A DNA stretch of 64,000 bases from an uncultured Pseudomonadota bacterium (GCA_902826775.1 CADEHE010000002.1:470943-534942), one strand, 5' to 3'; shown: positions 42,941-53,098, numbered from the stretch's first letter. A program made the numbers and translations. The notes: a model not told the origin generated them from the sequence alone.

Positions 42941-44383
42941 CTATGCCAAGGAATTCCACAAGTGCATCACCGCATAGGCGCGCCAAGGACGCCATTTTTC
43001 ACTGGCGGCCAACGCCGCCTGCGGGCTTTTCACACCAAGGGCTTTCATCACACCAAGGTCCGAATGCGGGAACGCATCCGGCCACCCGAGAGCGCGCATG
43101 GCGATGTACTGCGCGGTCCACTCCCCCACTCCCGGCAGATCGCGCAAACCATCGAGCGTCGCTTCCAGCGGCGCGCTGGGGGCCAGCTGCAGCTTGCCCG
43201 CAGCTACTGCGCACGCCAGCGCGATGATCGATTTGGCGCGCGTGCCGACGACGCCGAGCGCGGCAATATCGGCCATCGAACATTCCGCAATGCGCGCAGC
43301 AGTCGGAAACAAGCTCGCCAACTCGGGCCATGGCGTAGCGATCGCCTCGCCGAACGCAGCCACGAAGCGCTTGGCCAGCGTGCGCGCCGCTTTGACACTG
43401 ACTTGCTGGCCGAGAATCGCGCGGACCGCGATCTCGAACCCATCGAATGCGCCGGGCACGCGCACACCCGCCGTTTCGCCGCCGAGCGTGCCTAAAGCAA
43501 GTGCCACTTCGCTGGGATTGCAGGCCAAATCGGTCAACTGCTTCACGCCCGCCAGCACCGGCGGCACGGCGTGGGCCAGCGCGGCGGAAACTTGTACGCG
43601 CAGCGCCGCTTTCCCAACAATGGGTGCAAGTTCGATACAGCCGCGATGTTCCTTGCCGGCGTGTGCGACGCGCACCGTGCGCCGATAGCTGCCGCCGCTC
43701 ACGGCTTCGACACCCTCGATGCTGCGCCGATCGAGAAAATCGAAAAAATGGCGCCAGTCGAACGGCGGACGGTAAGCGAGATCGAAACTCAACACTTCGC
43801 GCGGCGCGCTGCGGTCCGCCGCTTTGCGCAATCCGCTTGGGTTGAGCCGGTAGCGGCTGTGAAACGAGGCGTTGAAACGCCGCACGCTGTTGAAGCCGCT
43901 CGCTAGCGCGATCTGCGTGATGGGCAATGAAGTATCGGTCAGCAGCCGCTTTGCCAACAGCAAGCGCTGCGTCTGCAAAAACGCGATCGGCGTAACGCCG
44001 AATTCGCCGTCAAACACGCGCCGCAAGTGCCGGTCGGTTACGCCCAAGCGTTGCGCCAGCACGGTTACTCCCTCGCCATTGAGCGCCTCATGCTCCAACA
44101 GGCTGGCGGCGGCGCGCGCCAAGCGCGAATTCGCATCCACCGCCGCATTGCCAGGGGCCAATTCGGGCCTGCAACGCAGGCACGGGCGAAACCCGGCAGC
44201 CTCCGCCGCCGCCGCGCTGGGGAAAAACCGGCAATTCTTCTGCATCGGTGTCTTGACCCGGCAGATCGGCCGGCAGTAAATGCGCGTAGAGGTCACCGCG
44301 ACGAAAAAGCGACCGTCGAAGCGGTTATCCTTCGAAACCACGGCGCGGTAGCAGGTTGCTGTATCGAGTTGCATGAGCAGCAT
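42941..44383 (-). CDS. Ada-type zinc/AraC regulator fused to AlkA DNA glycosylase
   Basis: The 480-residue protein has the Ada N-terminal metal site (IYCRPICRV, then NCRFFPSAAAAEAAGFRPCLRC), an AraC-type HTH (LAQRLGVTDRHLRRVF, ITQIALASGFNSVRRFNASF), and a C-terminal 3-methyladenine glycosylase with LPGVGEWTAQYIAMRAL and FPHSDLGV, holding the catalytic Asp. It should sense methyl phosphotriesters at the Ada cysteine, activate repair genes, and excise alkylated bases. The Ada methyltransferase domain is missing here and is supplied by the separate Ogt gene directly downstream. ATG at 44383 or 44374 both fit. Confidence 0.92.
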   Translation of the reverse strand: MLLMQLDTATCYRAVVSKDNRFDGRFFVAVTSTRIYCRPICRVKTPMQKNCRFFPSAAAAEAAGFRPCLRCRPELAPGNAAVDANSRLARAAASLLEHEALNGEGVTVLAQRLGVTDRHLRRVFDGEFGVTPIAFLQTQRLLLAKRLLTDTSLPITQIALASGFNSVRRFNASFHSRYRLNPSGLRKAADRSAPREVLSFDLAYRPPFDWRHFFDFLDRRSIEGVEAVSGGSYRRTVRVAHAGKEHRGCIELAPIVGKAALRVQVSAALAHAVPPVLAGVKQLTDLACNPSEVALALGTLGGETAGVRVPGAFDGFEIAVRAILGQQVSVKAARTLAKRFVAAFGEAIATPWPELASLFPTAARIAECSMADIAALGVVGTRAKSIIALACAVAAGKLQLAPSAPLEATLDGLRDLPGVGEWTAQYIAMRALGWPDAFPHSDLGVMKALGVKSPQAALAASEKWRPWRAYAVMHLWNSLA

Positions 44384-44674
44384 TATGCGCTTCTGGCGTG
44401 CGGGTACTCGCCGTTTTCGGACACCGAATTGGCATCCCAATGGCATGCCATTGGCTCTTTAGTAAGCTAAGCACGCCGTCAATCGGTTGGTTGCATCCGG
44501 TATCGCCCAAAGCGGACTGCCTAATTCGCAGCGGTGCTAGACCTGCTCGCGTGATACGCGCTGTCGCTCTCAGCAAGCGCGAGGACCGTTGCCGGCGCGA
44601 CTTCCACCGTCCTACGGGAAGCAAGGGTTCGAGCTGCTGTTGCATAGAAATTGCCATGCCTGCATGCTTGCTGT

Positions 44675-44965
44675 ATGAACGACGCCAACGCGCCCCGCTC
44701 CAACTACGCCCTCTGCGCTGTCTTGCTCCCGCTCGGCTGCACGCTCTTCGGTATTGTGTTGGGAGTCGCGCGCCCTCAGTCGGGTGATTTCGTCACTGTA
44801 CTTGTGTGGGCCAGCCTGGCGGCGGTGAGCGGCGTATTTTGCGCGGCCAAGTCGATCATGCTGCGAGAGCGGTGGTGGCTGCTGGCGATCGCCGGCGCGT
44901 TGCTCGGAGCGATTCCTCTCGCACTGGTGGCCGTCGCGTTGTCCAATTTTCGCCTTGCGTTCTGA
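44675..44965 (+). CDS. small membrane protein, unknown function
   Basis: A 96-residue product with three hydrophobic segments (ALCAVLLPLGCTLFGIVLG, FVTVLVWASLAAVSGVFCA and WWLLAIAGALLGAIPLALVAVAL). No motif known to me. ATG 44675 follows a run of nucleotides with no clear ribosome site, and an ATG at 44651 is in frame. It is between the Ada/AlkA gene and the Bug receptor gene. Possibly a real small integral protein, but confidence is limited. Confidence 0.5.
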   Translation: MNDANAPRSNYALCAVLLPLGCTLFGIVLGVARPQSGDFVTVLVWASLAAVSGVFCAAKSIMLRERWWLLAIAGALLGAIPLALVAVALSNFRLAF

Positions 44966-45079
44966 GGCGAACGCCCTGCGCCTTGGCCTGAGAAGGTAGC
45001 GCAGTCAGATCACGAACCTGACGCAGCAAACACGTGTCATACAATCTCGAGAACTAGAAGTCGAGCCATACACGAGAGA

Positions 45080-46069
45080 ATGAACTTCACCGCTAACCAA
45101 TTGATCCGGACTTGCCTTGCTGTCGCATCGCTAATGCTGGTTGCGCAGCCGGCGGACGCACAACCGCCGACCTGGCCCAGCAAGCGCGTTACGTTCCTGG
45201 TCGGTGCGCCGCCGGGTGGCACCACCGATATCGTCGCACGTTGGCTGGCTTTGCCCTTGTCACAGGCGATTGGCCAACCGATCGTGGTCGAGAATCGCCC
45301 CGGCGCCAGCGGCAATATCGGCGCAGAACTATGCTTGCAAGCACCGGCGGACGGGCACACCTTACTGATTCAATATTCGGGCTATCACGTCGGCAATCCG
45401 AATTTGTACAAGAACCTGCGCTGGAGCCCTTTGAAGGATTTCACCGGTGTGGCGATGCTGGTGCGTGCACCGCATGTTATTGCCGTTCCCGGCAAGCTAG
45501 CGGCGCAGTCACTGCAGCAGTTTGTCGACTATGGCCGCGCCAACGGCAAGGGATTGTTCTATGGATCCTCGGGTGGCGGTTCGATTCAGCATATTGCCGG
45601 CGCGCTATTTGGCCAAGCCACGCGAATCAATGCCATGCACGTGCCGTACAAAGGCGCTGCGCTGGCGCTCAATGATTTGGTTAACGGCCAGATCGATATG
45701 CTCATCACGACGCCACCCTCATTGATGGGGCATTTTGCCGGCGGCAAAGTCAAGTTGCTGGCCTACACCGCGGCCAAGCGTCACCCGATGCTGCCGCAGG
45801 TGCCCACATCTGCCGAAGCAGGTTTGCCTGGCTATGAGGTTGAATCGTGGTTTGCAGCATTTGCGCCAGCGGCAACGCCCAAACCGGTGGTCGATCGCAT
45901 CAGCACGGAGATGCGCAAAATCGTCGAGAGCGCGGCGTTTCGCAAGCGCGCCGAAGAACAAGGTTCGTTTGCCAGCTACATGAATCCAGCCGCATTGAAT
46001 GAACTCGTCAAAACCGAGCTGGTGGCATGGGCGACAGTCATGCGCAATGCGAACGTGAAACTGGAGTAA
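45080..46069 (+). CDS. tripartite tricarboxylate transporter receptor, Bug/TctC family
   Basis: The 329-residue protein has a signal peptide (ASLMLVAQPADAQ) and Bug-family signatures: WPSKRVTFLVGAPPGGTTDIVARWLA, IVVENRPGASGNIGAE, and the pocket loop GSSGGGSIQHIAGALFG. It is a solute receptor for a TctAB importer or a stand-alone ligand sensor; these proteins are hugely expanded in Burkholderiales. Permease genes are absent, as is typical for orphan Bug proteins. It converges with the enoyl-CoA hydratase. Confidence 0.93.
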   Translation: MNFTANQLIRTCLAVASLMLVAQPADAQPPTWPSKRVTFLVGAPPGGTTDIVARWLALPLSQAIGQPIVVENRPGASGNIGAELCLQAPADGHTLLIQYSGYHVGNPNLYKNLRWSPLKDFTGVAMLVRAPHVIAVPGKLAAQSLQQFVDYGRANGKGLFYGSSGGGSIQHIAGALFGQATRINAMHVPYKGAALALNDLVNGQIDMLITTPPSLMGHFAGGKVKLLAYTAAKRHPMLPQVPTSAEAGLPGYEVESWFAAFAPAATPKPVVDRISTEMRKIVESAAFRKRAEEQGSFASYMNPAALNELVKTELVAWATVMRNANVKLE

Positions 46070-46146
46070 TCAGTTCAGATAAAAGGGACGCCGTCAGGCT
46101 TTGTCGCCGCTCACTCAATTAGGTGACAAACTTCAGACTCAGTCCA

Positions 46147-46920
46147 CTAGCTCGTCTTTTTCAACGCCGCCGTCCGCGCGGCAGCTGATTCCGCGCTCGC
46201 TGCAGCTAGAGCGAACTGATCATGTGCCATATAACCCGCCGCCTGGGCACCCAGATTGGCGAACGCGTTGATGGCCTCTTTGCTCATGCGCACGGCATGG
46301 CTCGGCTTTGCGAGCACGTCGTTCGCGATTCGGCGCGCAGTCGTTAGTGCTGCGCCGGGATCAGCGAGGTAATCGGCCAGTCCCATCGCCTGCGCTTCCT
46401 CCGCCGCAATGCGCTCGCACAGGATGGTGAGCCGTTTCGCCTTAGCCGGGCCGACCAAATTCACCAAGCGCGGAATAGTGCCCCAAGTCAGCGGAATCCC
46501 AAGCGCTATTTCCGGCAGCGAGACGAAAGCATCGCGCGCCAGCACGCGCCAATCGAGTGCGGCGCACAGCGCCAGTCCGCCGCCGATGGCATACCCCTCC
46601 ACCGCCGCGATGGTGATCTGCGGCAACTCTTCCCAAGCGCGCGCCATGCGCATGCCGAGGGAGGCGATTTCGCGCTGTTGATTGAACGAAGCGTCCGGAT
46701 TCGCCCAGCGCTGCTTGTCTTTGAGATCGGCGCCGGCGCAAAAGCAGCCGCCCGCACCGGTTACCAACACCACGCCCACGTCCTGCTGCGCCGCCAGATC
46801 GGCAGCGCAATCGATCATCTCTTTGAGCAATTGCGTCGACATGGCATTGCGCTGCTGCGGGCGATTCAGTGTGACAGTGGCGACGCGGCCCTGCGATTCC
46901 ACGTTAAGCGTTGCGTACAT
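46147..46920 (-). CDS. enoyl-CoA hydratase/isomerase family protein
   Basis: The 257-residue protein follows the crotonase pattern: VTLNRPQQRNAMS, oxyanion loop CFCAGADLKD, EGYAIGGGLALCAALDWR and PEIALGIPLTWG with the acidic active-site residue. It probably hydrates or isomerises an acyl-CoA thioester. The single acidic residue in PEIALG fits hydratases that lack the second glutamate, so the exact reaction is open. It is divergent from the NUDIX-MBL gene. Confidence 0.87.
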   Translation of the reverse strand: MYATLNVESQGRVATVTLNRPQQRNAMSTQLLKEMIDCAADLAAQQDVGVVLVTGAGGCFCAGADLKDKQRWANPDASFNQQREIASLGMRMARAWEELPQITIAAVEGYAIGGGLALCAALDWRVLARDAFVSLPEIALGIPLTWGTIPRLVNLVGPAKAKRLTILCERIAAEEAQAMGLADYLADPGAALTTARRIANDVLAKPSHAVRMSKEAINAFANLGAQAAGYMAHDQFALAAASAESAAARTAALKKTS

Positions 46921-47118
46921 GCTGCTCCTCTTGCGGTTGCGCTACGGCGTCCAGGCGATCAACCCGAACGCGCCGCGATGGCATGCCGTTCAGGATTTTT
47001 CATTCTATCTCGACGCCGTGCGCGCGCGTTTACAATGGGCGCTTCATTGAGCGGGGAAGTTACCGATAGCCGGGCACGGCATCGCCGCCTCGCACAAACT
47101 TGGAGCCTAAAGCAGCAC

Positions 47119-48798
47119 ATGTCTACACCCGTCGTGCCTCGCCCCGCCGCCACTCTGATACTCATTCGCGACGCCGACGCCGGCCTCGAAGTGCTCATGG
47201 CGCGGCGCACGCAGCTTGCGGAGTTCGCCGGGGGCGCCTACGTTTTTCCCGGTGGCGCGGTGGATGCCGCCGATCACAGCGCCGAACTCGCCGCGCTTTG
47301 CTCGGGTCTGGATGACGCGGCTGCGAGCCAGCGCCTTGGCATCGAGCGCGGCGCTCTGGCCTACTGGGTCGCGGCGATTCGGGAATCTTTTGAGGAAGCG
47401 GGACTGCTGCTCGCGCACGGCGAGGATGGCGATTTCATTCGCATCGCCGAGCACGAGCAAGCAACATTCGACGCCGCTCGCCGCGCCATCGCCGCCGGCG
47501 AAGCGAGCTTGCACGCCTTCGCTCAGGCGCGCGCGCTGCGCTTGGCAACCGATCGTGTGCACTATTTCAGCCATTGGATCACGCAAGCGGGCCGCCCGCG
47601 CCGCTACGACACGCGATTCTTCCTGGCTCAAGCTCCGCGACATCAGCAGTCGTCGCACGACGGCTCGGAACTGGTGCACCACATTTGGATTGCGCCCGCT
47701 GAAGCGCTGGAGCGCCATCGGCGCGGCGAAATAAGCATGATGTTTCCCACCATGAAAACGCTGGAAGCGCTATCTCAGCTGCGCACCGTGCAAGCCGCCA
47801 TCGACTACGCGCGCAGCCCGCGGCCGATGCCGGCGATGGAGCCGCGCTTGGGTACCGGCCGCGAAGGCAAGAAGCTGCTCGTGCCAGGGGACTATGCTTA
47901 CGCCGAGATCGGCAAACTCGATCCCGAGCAGAAAGGTACCGCTGCTTACGAGATTACGCCGGGTGTGGCGGTGCGTCTGTCGGAGCGCGTGCGCCGCCTG
48001 ACCGCACCCAATGCGGGCGCGATGACCGGCCCGGGAACGAACACGTACTTGATCGGCAACGCCGACACCGGCATCGCCGTGATCGACCCCGGCCCGCCCG
48101 ATGAGCGGCACATAGAAGCAATCATTGCGGCGGCGCAAGCGCCGATCCGCTGGATCCTCTGCACGCATACGCATATGGATCACTCGCCGGGGGCCGGTTT
48201 ACTCAAGGCGCGCACCGGCGCGGCGACTTACGGCATGCTGGCAAGTCACCCTGCCAATCAGGACACAAGTTACGCGCCGGAAGTCCTCAGCCGCGACGGC
48301 GATGTTTATCCGCTCGCCGGCTGCACCCTGCGCGTGGTCCACACCCCTGGCCATGCCTCCAACCAGATCTGCATCCTGCTCGAAGAAGAACGCATGCTGT
48401 TCACCGGCGATCACATCATGCAAGGCTCGACAGTGGTGGTCAATCCGCCCGACGGCAATATGAGCGAATACTTCGCCTCGCTGCGACGCCTGCTCGACGA
48501 GCCGCTCGACTGGCTTGCGCCGGGTCATGGTTTTCTCATGGCGCGCCCGCACGAAGCGGTGGAACGGCTACTGGTGCATCGGCGCGCGCGCGAGAATAAA
48601 GTGGTCAATGCGCTGCGTGAAGCCGGTGCAAGCGAGGCCAGCGTCGCGCAATTGCTTCCGGTTGTCTACGACGACACGCCTGTACACCTGCACAAGATGG
48701 CGGCGCGCTCACTGCTCGCGCACTTGCAAAAGCTGGCAGCGGATGGGCGCGCTGCCTGCACTGATGCTGGACGGTGGATGCTCACTGAGATCCGGTGA
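47119..48798 (+). CDS. NUDIX hydrolase fused to MBL-fold metallo-hydrolase
   Basis: The 559-residue protein begins with a NUDIX domain: ATLILIRD, EFAGGAYVFPGGAVD, and the split Nudix box whose second half AAIRESFEEAGLLL lies ~40 residues later (~residue 85). This insertion in the box is like mammalian NUDT19/NUDT7 coenzyme A diphosphatases. The C-terminal half (~285-559) is a metallo-beta-lactamase fold with THTHMDHSPG (~350), HTPGHASNQI, TGDHIMQG and a terminal PGHGFL, as in LACTB2-like hydrolases. Together they suggest hydrolysis of acyl-CoA-type or nucleotide substrates. ATG at 47119 is chosen; the upstream frame is not domain-like. Confidence 0.88.
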   Translation: MSTPVVPRPAATLILIRDADAGLEVLMARRTQLAEFAGGAYVFPGGAVDAADHSAELAALCSGLDDAAASQRLGIERGALAYWVAAIRESFEEAGLLLAHGEDGDFIRIAEHEQATFDAARRAIAAGEASLHAFAQARALRLATDRVHYFSHWITQAGRPRRYDTRFFLAQAPRHQQSSHDGSELVHHIWIAPAEALERHRRGEISMMFPTMKTLEALSQLRTVQAAIDYARSPRPMPAMEPRLGTGREGKKLLVPGDYAYAEIGKLDPEQKGTAAYEITPGVAVRLSERVRRLTAPNAGAMTGPGTNTYLIGNADTGIAVIDPGPPDERHIEAIIAAAQAPIRWILCTHTHMDHSPGAGLLKARTGAATYGMLASHPANQDTSYAPEVLSRDGDVYPLAGCTLRVVHTPGHASNQICILLEEERMLFTGDHIMQGSTVVVNPPDGNMSEYFASLRRLLDEPLDWLAPGHGFLMARPHEAVERLLVHRRARENKVVNALREAGASEASVAQLLPVVYDDTPVHLHKMAARSLLAHLQKLAADGRAACTDAGRWMLTEIR

Positions 48799-48929
48799 GG
48801 AACGCCGCAAGAGTCAATGCCGGCGGCATATAGGATCAAGGGTATATCCTTGTAAAGCTTGGCTCTTCTTGCTGTTCAGGCAATACTCCTGCTTTTGTGG
48901 CCAGCGCTTACGCGTAATCTCACCGATTT

Positions 48930-49718
48930 CTAGCTGGGTCCCGGAGTCAAGTTCGCGTAAGTAATGCCGCCGTCCACGGCGATGGTGTTGCCCACCACGT
49001 AGTCCCCGGCGCGCGACGCGAGATAGATAGCGGTGCCCGCCATGTCCTCGTCGCGCCCAATGCGGCGCAGCGGCGTGCGCGCTGCGACTTCGTCGGCACG
49101 GTCGCGCGCCGCGCGATTCATTTCCGAAGCGAATGGGCCCGGGGCAATGGCGCTCACGAGAATCTTATCGGCCACCAGCTTCGCCGCCATGCGCTGCGTC
49201 AGGTAAATCAGCGCGGACTTTGATGCGTGGTACGAATAAGTCTCCAGAGGATTCAGTCGAATGCCGTCGATCGATGCGATATTAATCACTTTTGCGGGAC
49301 GCTCGGCGCTGGCCGCCGCCTTCAGTTCAGGATGCAAAATCTGCGTCAGAAAGAACGGCGACTTCACGTTCAAGTTCATCACCTTGTCCCAACCATGCTC
49401 GGGAAACTCATCGAACGGCGCAGCCCACGCGGCGCCAGCGTTGTTCACCAGAATATCGAGCTTGCGTTCGCGCGCGCGCAGCGCATCGGCCAGCGCGCGG
49501 CAGCCGTCCACGGTGGAGATATCCTGCGGCAGCGCGATGCAAATGCCGCCGCCTTTGGAGAGCTCGGTGGCCGTGGCATGGCACGCCTCGGCCTTGCGCG
49601 CCGAAATGTAAACCGTAGCGCCGTAAGCCAAAAAGCCTTCGGCAATCATCTTGCCGATGCCGCGCGAGCCGCCGGTGACGAGCGCAGTGCGGCCTTCTAG
49701 GGAGAAGAGGTTTTTCAT
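48930..49718 (-). CDS. SDR-family oxidoreductase
   Basis: The 262-residue protein has the classical short-chain dehydrogenase motifs: TGGSRGIGKMIA (NAD(P) binding), NNAGAAW, the catalytic Ser in NIASIDGIR, Tyr-x-x-x-Lys in YSYHASKSAL, and PGPFASEM. It is close to the gluconate/3-oxoacyl-reductase group, with no clear substrate. It ends in the C-terminal PGPS. The trpE gene lies 192 bp upstream on the same strand, so an operon with trpE is possible. Confidence 0.9.
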   Translation of the reverse strand: MKNLFSLEGRTALVTGGSRGIGKMIAEGFLAYGATVYISARKAEACHATATELSKGGGICIALPQDISTVDGCRALADALRARERKLDILVNNAGAAWAAPFDEFPEHGWDKVMNLNVKSPFFLTQILHPELKAAASAERPAKVINIASIDGIRLNPLETYSYHASKSALIYLTQRMAAKLVADKILVSAIAPGPFASEMNRAARDRADEVAARTPLRRIGRDEDMAGTAIYLASRAGDYVVGNTIAVDGGITYANLTPGPS

Positions 49719-49910
49719 GATTGACTCATGCAGGCTAGCCCGCGCACGAGGACGAAGGTTAAAGTGAGTGGGTAGTCGTAGTGTCTAACGAGATACTGGC
49801 GAGGTGCATAGCGGCGCGATCATTGCCCAAGCGCCTAGAGAAGTTGAATACTGAAGGTCGCGCGTCGCAGGTGGGGGAAATGATCGAGGGGCAACTCACT
49901 ATTGACTCCC

Positions 49911-51377
49911 TCACCCGTCCAGCCCCGCCAACGCCATCTCAGCCGCGCGCAATAGCGCGCGCGCCTTATTCTGCGTCTCGCTCCATTCGCTTTCGGGTAC
50001 GGAGTCGGCGACGATGCCGGCGCCGGCTTGGACATAGAGCGTGTTGTCCTTGATGACCGCGGTGCGAATCGCGATGGCGAGATCCATATCGCCGTTGAAT
50101 CCGATGTAGCCGACGGCACCGGCATAAACACCGCGCTTGGTGGGCTCTAGTTCGTCGATGATTTCCATCGCTCGCACCTTGGGTGCACCGGAAACAGTGC
50201 CCGCGGGGAAGGTCGCGCGCAGCACATCGATCGCGCCCAATCCTGCCTGCAACTTTGCGTCCACGTTTGAAACGATATGCATAACGTGCGAGTAACGCTC
50301 GATCACCATCTGCTCGGTGACGCGCACTGTGCCGATCTGCGCGATGCGGCCGATGTCGTTGCGGCCCAGGTCCATCAGCATGACGTGCTCGGCCAACTCC
50401 TTTGGATCGCGGAGCAACTCGTCTTCTAGCGCCTTGTCTTCGGCCGGCGACTTGCCGCGCTTGCGCGTACCGGCGATCGGGCGCACCGTCACGGTGTCGC
50501 GCTCGAGGCGCACCAAAATTTCTGGGGAGGCGCCGACCACGTGAAAGTCGCGGAAGTTGTAATAGAACATGTAGGGCGACGGATTGAGCGTGCGCAGCGC
50601 ACGATACAGCGACAACGGCGAAGCGGGAAAGGCTTGGCTCAAGCGCTGGCTCAATACCACCTGAAATATGTCGCCGTCAAAAATGTACTGCTTGGCGCGC
50701 GCCACGGCGTCTTTGAACGCTTGTTCGCCGAACTCCGAACGCGGTTCGATCGCACTGCTCACTTTGCCGCTAGCGGCCGTTGCATGTTGGCGCAACCGTT
50801 CGCGCAATTGCTGCAAGCGCGCTTGAGCGGCCTGATAGCTGTTCGGCACACGCGGATCGGCATACACGATCAAATGCAGCTTGCCGGATAAGTTGTCGAG
50901 CACTACCAATTCGGTGGACAACAACAGCAAAACGTCCGGCACGCCGAGCGGATCGGGGTGTGTGGCTTTGGCTAGGTGCGGTTCGACATAGCGGATGGTG
51001 TCGTAGGAAAAGTAACCCACGAGCCCGCCGCAGAAACGCGGCAGTTGCGGAATTTCGGCGACTTTAAAGCGCTTCAAGTACTCGTCGACAAACTGGAGTG
51101 GATCCTTCGTGTCGCGCTCTTCGACGACGAAATCGCCGCTGACCACCTGCAAGCGCTGGCCAAACACATAGATGCGCGTGGCCGCCGACAGCCCGATAAA
51201 CGAATAGCGGCCGAAGCGCTCGCCACCCTGGACCGACTCGAGCAAATAGGAAAACGGTTGATCGGCGAGCTTGAGGTAAGCGGACAGCGGCGTGTCGAGG
51301 TCCGCCAGGGTCTCGAGCGTGAGAGGGATAAGGTTATAGCCTTGCGCGGCCAGCGCGTGAAACTGGGATTCAGTCAT
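49911..51377 (-). CDS. trpE: anthranilate synthase component I
   Basis: The 488-residue protein has the chorismate-binding motifs [60 protein letters not shown] and [17 protein letters not shown], and an N-terminal tryptophan-feedback loop with [18 protein letters not shown]. It makes anthranilate from chorismate with an amidotransferase partner. In most betaproteobacteria trpG, trpD and trpC follow; none is seen here, so trpE is isolated from its partner genes. Confidence 0.95.
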   Translation of the reverse strand: MTESQFHALAAQGYNLIPLTLETLADLDTPLSAYLKLADQPFSYLLESVQGGERFGRYSFIGLSAATRIYVFGQRLQVVSGDFVVEERDTKDPLQFVDEYLKRFKVAEIPQLPRFCGGLVGYFSYDTIRYVEPHLAKATHPDPLGVPDVLLLLSTELVVLDNLSGKLHLIVYADPRVPNSYQAAQARLQQLRERLRQHATAASGKVSSAIEPRSEFGEQAFKDAVARAKQYIFDGDIFQVVLSQRLSQAFPASPLSLYRALRTLNPSPYMFYYNFRDFHVVGASPEILVRLERDTVTVRPIAGTRKRGKSPAEDKALEDELLRDPKELAEHVMLMDLGRNDIGRIAQIGTVRVTEQMVIERYSHVMHIVSNVDAKLQAGLGAIDVLRATFPAGTVSGAPKVRAMEIIDELEPTKRGVYAGAVGYIGFNGDMDLAIAIRTAVIKDNTLYVQAGAGIVADSVPESEWSETQNKARALLRAAEMALAGLDG

Positions 51378-51525
51378 GGTGTTCTCCGGGAAACGCTATT
51401 CGTGGCAATGGGTTGAGGCGCGCAGCACCCTGCGCGGGGCTCATTACCGCCATCGCTCGCCAAATATGTGCGCTTCCAAGAGATTCATCACCTGGGCCGA
51501 GACCGAACCGGATTGAGAAAGGCGG

Positions 51526-52206
51526 TCATTGTTGCAGAAACTCTACAAGTTCATCAAGTCGGTCCAAAACCAGGTCCGCGCCGAGCGCGTGCGCAGGTGT
51601 GTCGCCGCTGTAGCCGTATGACACTACCGCGATCGGTGCGCCTGCGGCGCGCGCCGCCTGCACGTCGACAGCGGAATCGCCGACCAACATCAACTCGGAG
51701 GCGTTGATGCCAAAATGGCTCGCCGTATGCAGCAACGGCTGGGGATGCGGCTTCTTGTTCGGCAACGTATCCCCGCCGATCAACAACTCGATTTCCTGCA
51801 CCAATCCGGTTTGCTCCAGCAGCGGACGCGCGAACTCCGCCGACTTGTTCGTAACACAGGCGCGGCGCACATTGCGCGCGCGCAACCACTGCAGGCACTC
51901 AAATACGCCTGCGTAAGGCCGGGTCGTGACGCACAAGTGTTCTCGGTAGTGCGCGCGAAAGCTGTCAGTGGCGCGCTCGATCTGCGCCGCACTCGGTTCG
52001 CTGCCGCTTGCGCTCGTGAGCGCGCGTCGAACCAAGTTGGGGACACCATGGCCGATGAACGAAATCAACGTCGCCTGCGCCAGCGGCGGCAAAGCCAACT
52101 CGCTCAGCATGCGATTGGCCGCAGCGGCCAGATCGGGGCCGGTTTCGAGCAGCGTGCCGTCCAAATCGAACGCCACGGCGGATACGTTGAAACGCCGCAT
52201 GATCAT
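51526..52206 (-). CDS. gph: phosphoglycolate phosphatase (HAD family)
   Basis: The 226-residue protein has the HAD motif I FDLDGTLLETGPDLA, motif II region with VTNKSAEFARPLL, and motif III ending GDSAVDVQAARAAG. It removes phosphate from 2-phosphoglycolate, the product of DNA repair and photorespiration-type reactions. The gene lies 48 bp after rpe and 148 bp before trpE, all on the minus strand, as in other betaproteobacteria. The ATG at 52200 is an alternative start. Confidence 0.92.
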   Translation of the reverse strand: MIMRRFNVSAVAFDLDGTLLETGPDLAAAANRMLSELALPPLAQATLISFIGHGVPNLVRRALTSASGSEPSAAQIERATDSFRAHYREHLCVTTRPYAGVFECLQWLRARNVRRACVTNKSAEFARPLLEQTGLVQEIELLIGGDTLPNKKPHPQPLLHTASHFGINASELMLVGDSAVDVQAARAAGAPIAVVSYGYSGDTPAHALGADLVLDRLDELVEFLQQ

Positions 52207-52254
52207 CTGATTGCTGAAAACTGAAAATGGGCCGTGAGTGCGATGCTCAGTGCA

Positions 52255-52932
52255 TCACGCTGCCGCCAACGCGGCGCGCATCGCCGCGACCGTCGCCCGG
52301 TAGTCGCCACTGCCGAAAATAGCGGAGCCGGCCACAAACGTATCCGCCCCCGCGCGAGCGATCTCGGCGATGTTCTCGGTCTTGACACCGCCATCGACTT
52401 CCAACCAAATCTCGCGCCCCGTTTCGCGCGTCACCGCGTCGATGCGCTGACGCACCGCGCGCAGCTTCTTTAGCGCTTCGCCGATGAATTTCTGCCCGCC
52501 GAACCCCGGGTTCACCGACATGATGAGCACCAGGTCGAGTTTGTCGAGCACATGGTCTAGGTAATGCAATGGCGTTGCTGGATTGAACACCAGGCCCGCT
52601 TTGCAGCCATGATCTTTGATCAATTGCACGGTGCGGTCGATATGTTCCGATGCTTCGGGATGGAAACTGATGATATTCGCGCCGGCCTTGGCAAAATCCG
52701 GCACGATGCGATCAACCGGCTTGACCATCAAGTGCACATCGATCGGCGCTGTGGTATGCGGGCGTATCGCCTCGCACACCAGGGGGCCGATGGTTAGATT
52801 CGGCACGTAGTGGTTATCCATCACGTCGAAGTGAACCACATCCGCGCCGGCGTCGATAACGGCTCTCACCTCTTCGCCTAGGCGCGCGAAGTCGGCCGAC
52901 AAAATGCTCGGGGCGATGCGATATGTCCTCAT
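52255..52932 (-). CDS. rpe: ribulose-phosphate 3-epimerase
   Basis: The 225-residue protein has the full RPE pattern: [48 protein letters not shown] with the phosphate loop and [10 protein letters not shown]. It interconverts ribulose- and xylulose-5-phosphate in the pentose phosphate pathway. The ATG at 52932 is chosen because the conserved N-terminus starts there, and the frame upstream is not conserved. It heads the rpe-gph-trpE block; apaG starts on the other strand 167 bp away. Confidence 0.95.
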   Translation of the reverse strand: MRTYRIAPSILSADFARLGEEVRAVIDAGADVVHFDVMDNHYVPNLTIGPLVCEAIRPHTTAPIDVHLMVKPVDRIVPDFAKAGANIISFHPEASEHIDRTVQLIKDHGCKAGLVFNPATPLHYLDHVLDKLDLVLIMSVNPGFGGQKFIGEALKKLRAVRQRIDAVTRETGREIWLEVDGGVKTENIAEIARAGADTFVAGSAIFGSGDYRATVAAMRAALAAA

Positions 52933-53098
52933 GTTGCTATGGTTGAGTGTAGGCTGTGCCATTCTAGCGCAGCAGGCCAAGCATTCCTCGCGTTCGCGCT
53001 AGCGCTTGCCCGCTGGCCGAATTTAACAACACGATCGCGGCCGCTTTCCGTTATGCTAGGACTTTCGACTCTTGCTGCTCAAAGTAATTGAGACCGGG

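Noticed and set aside
46678..47118. Upstream extension of the NUDIX-MBL protein by 147 codons
   Set aside because: The extension overlaps the divergent enoyl-CoA hydratase gene and shows no NUDIX-like or other domain.
48799..48929. Possible tRNA or small RNA between the NUDIX-MBL gene and the SDR gene
   Set aside because: I could not fold a cloverleaf and saw no T-loop consensus (GGTTCGAATCC type) or CCA end. No other tRNA-like sequence was found in the window.
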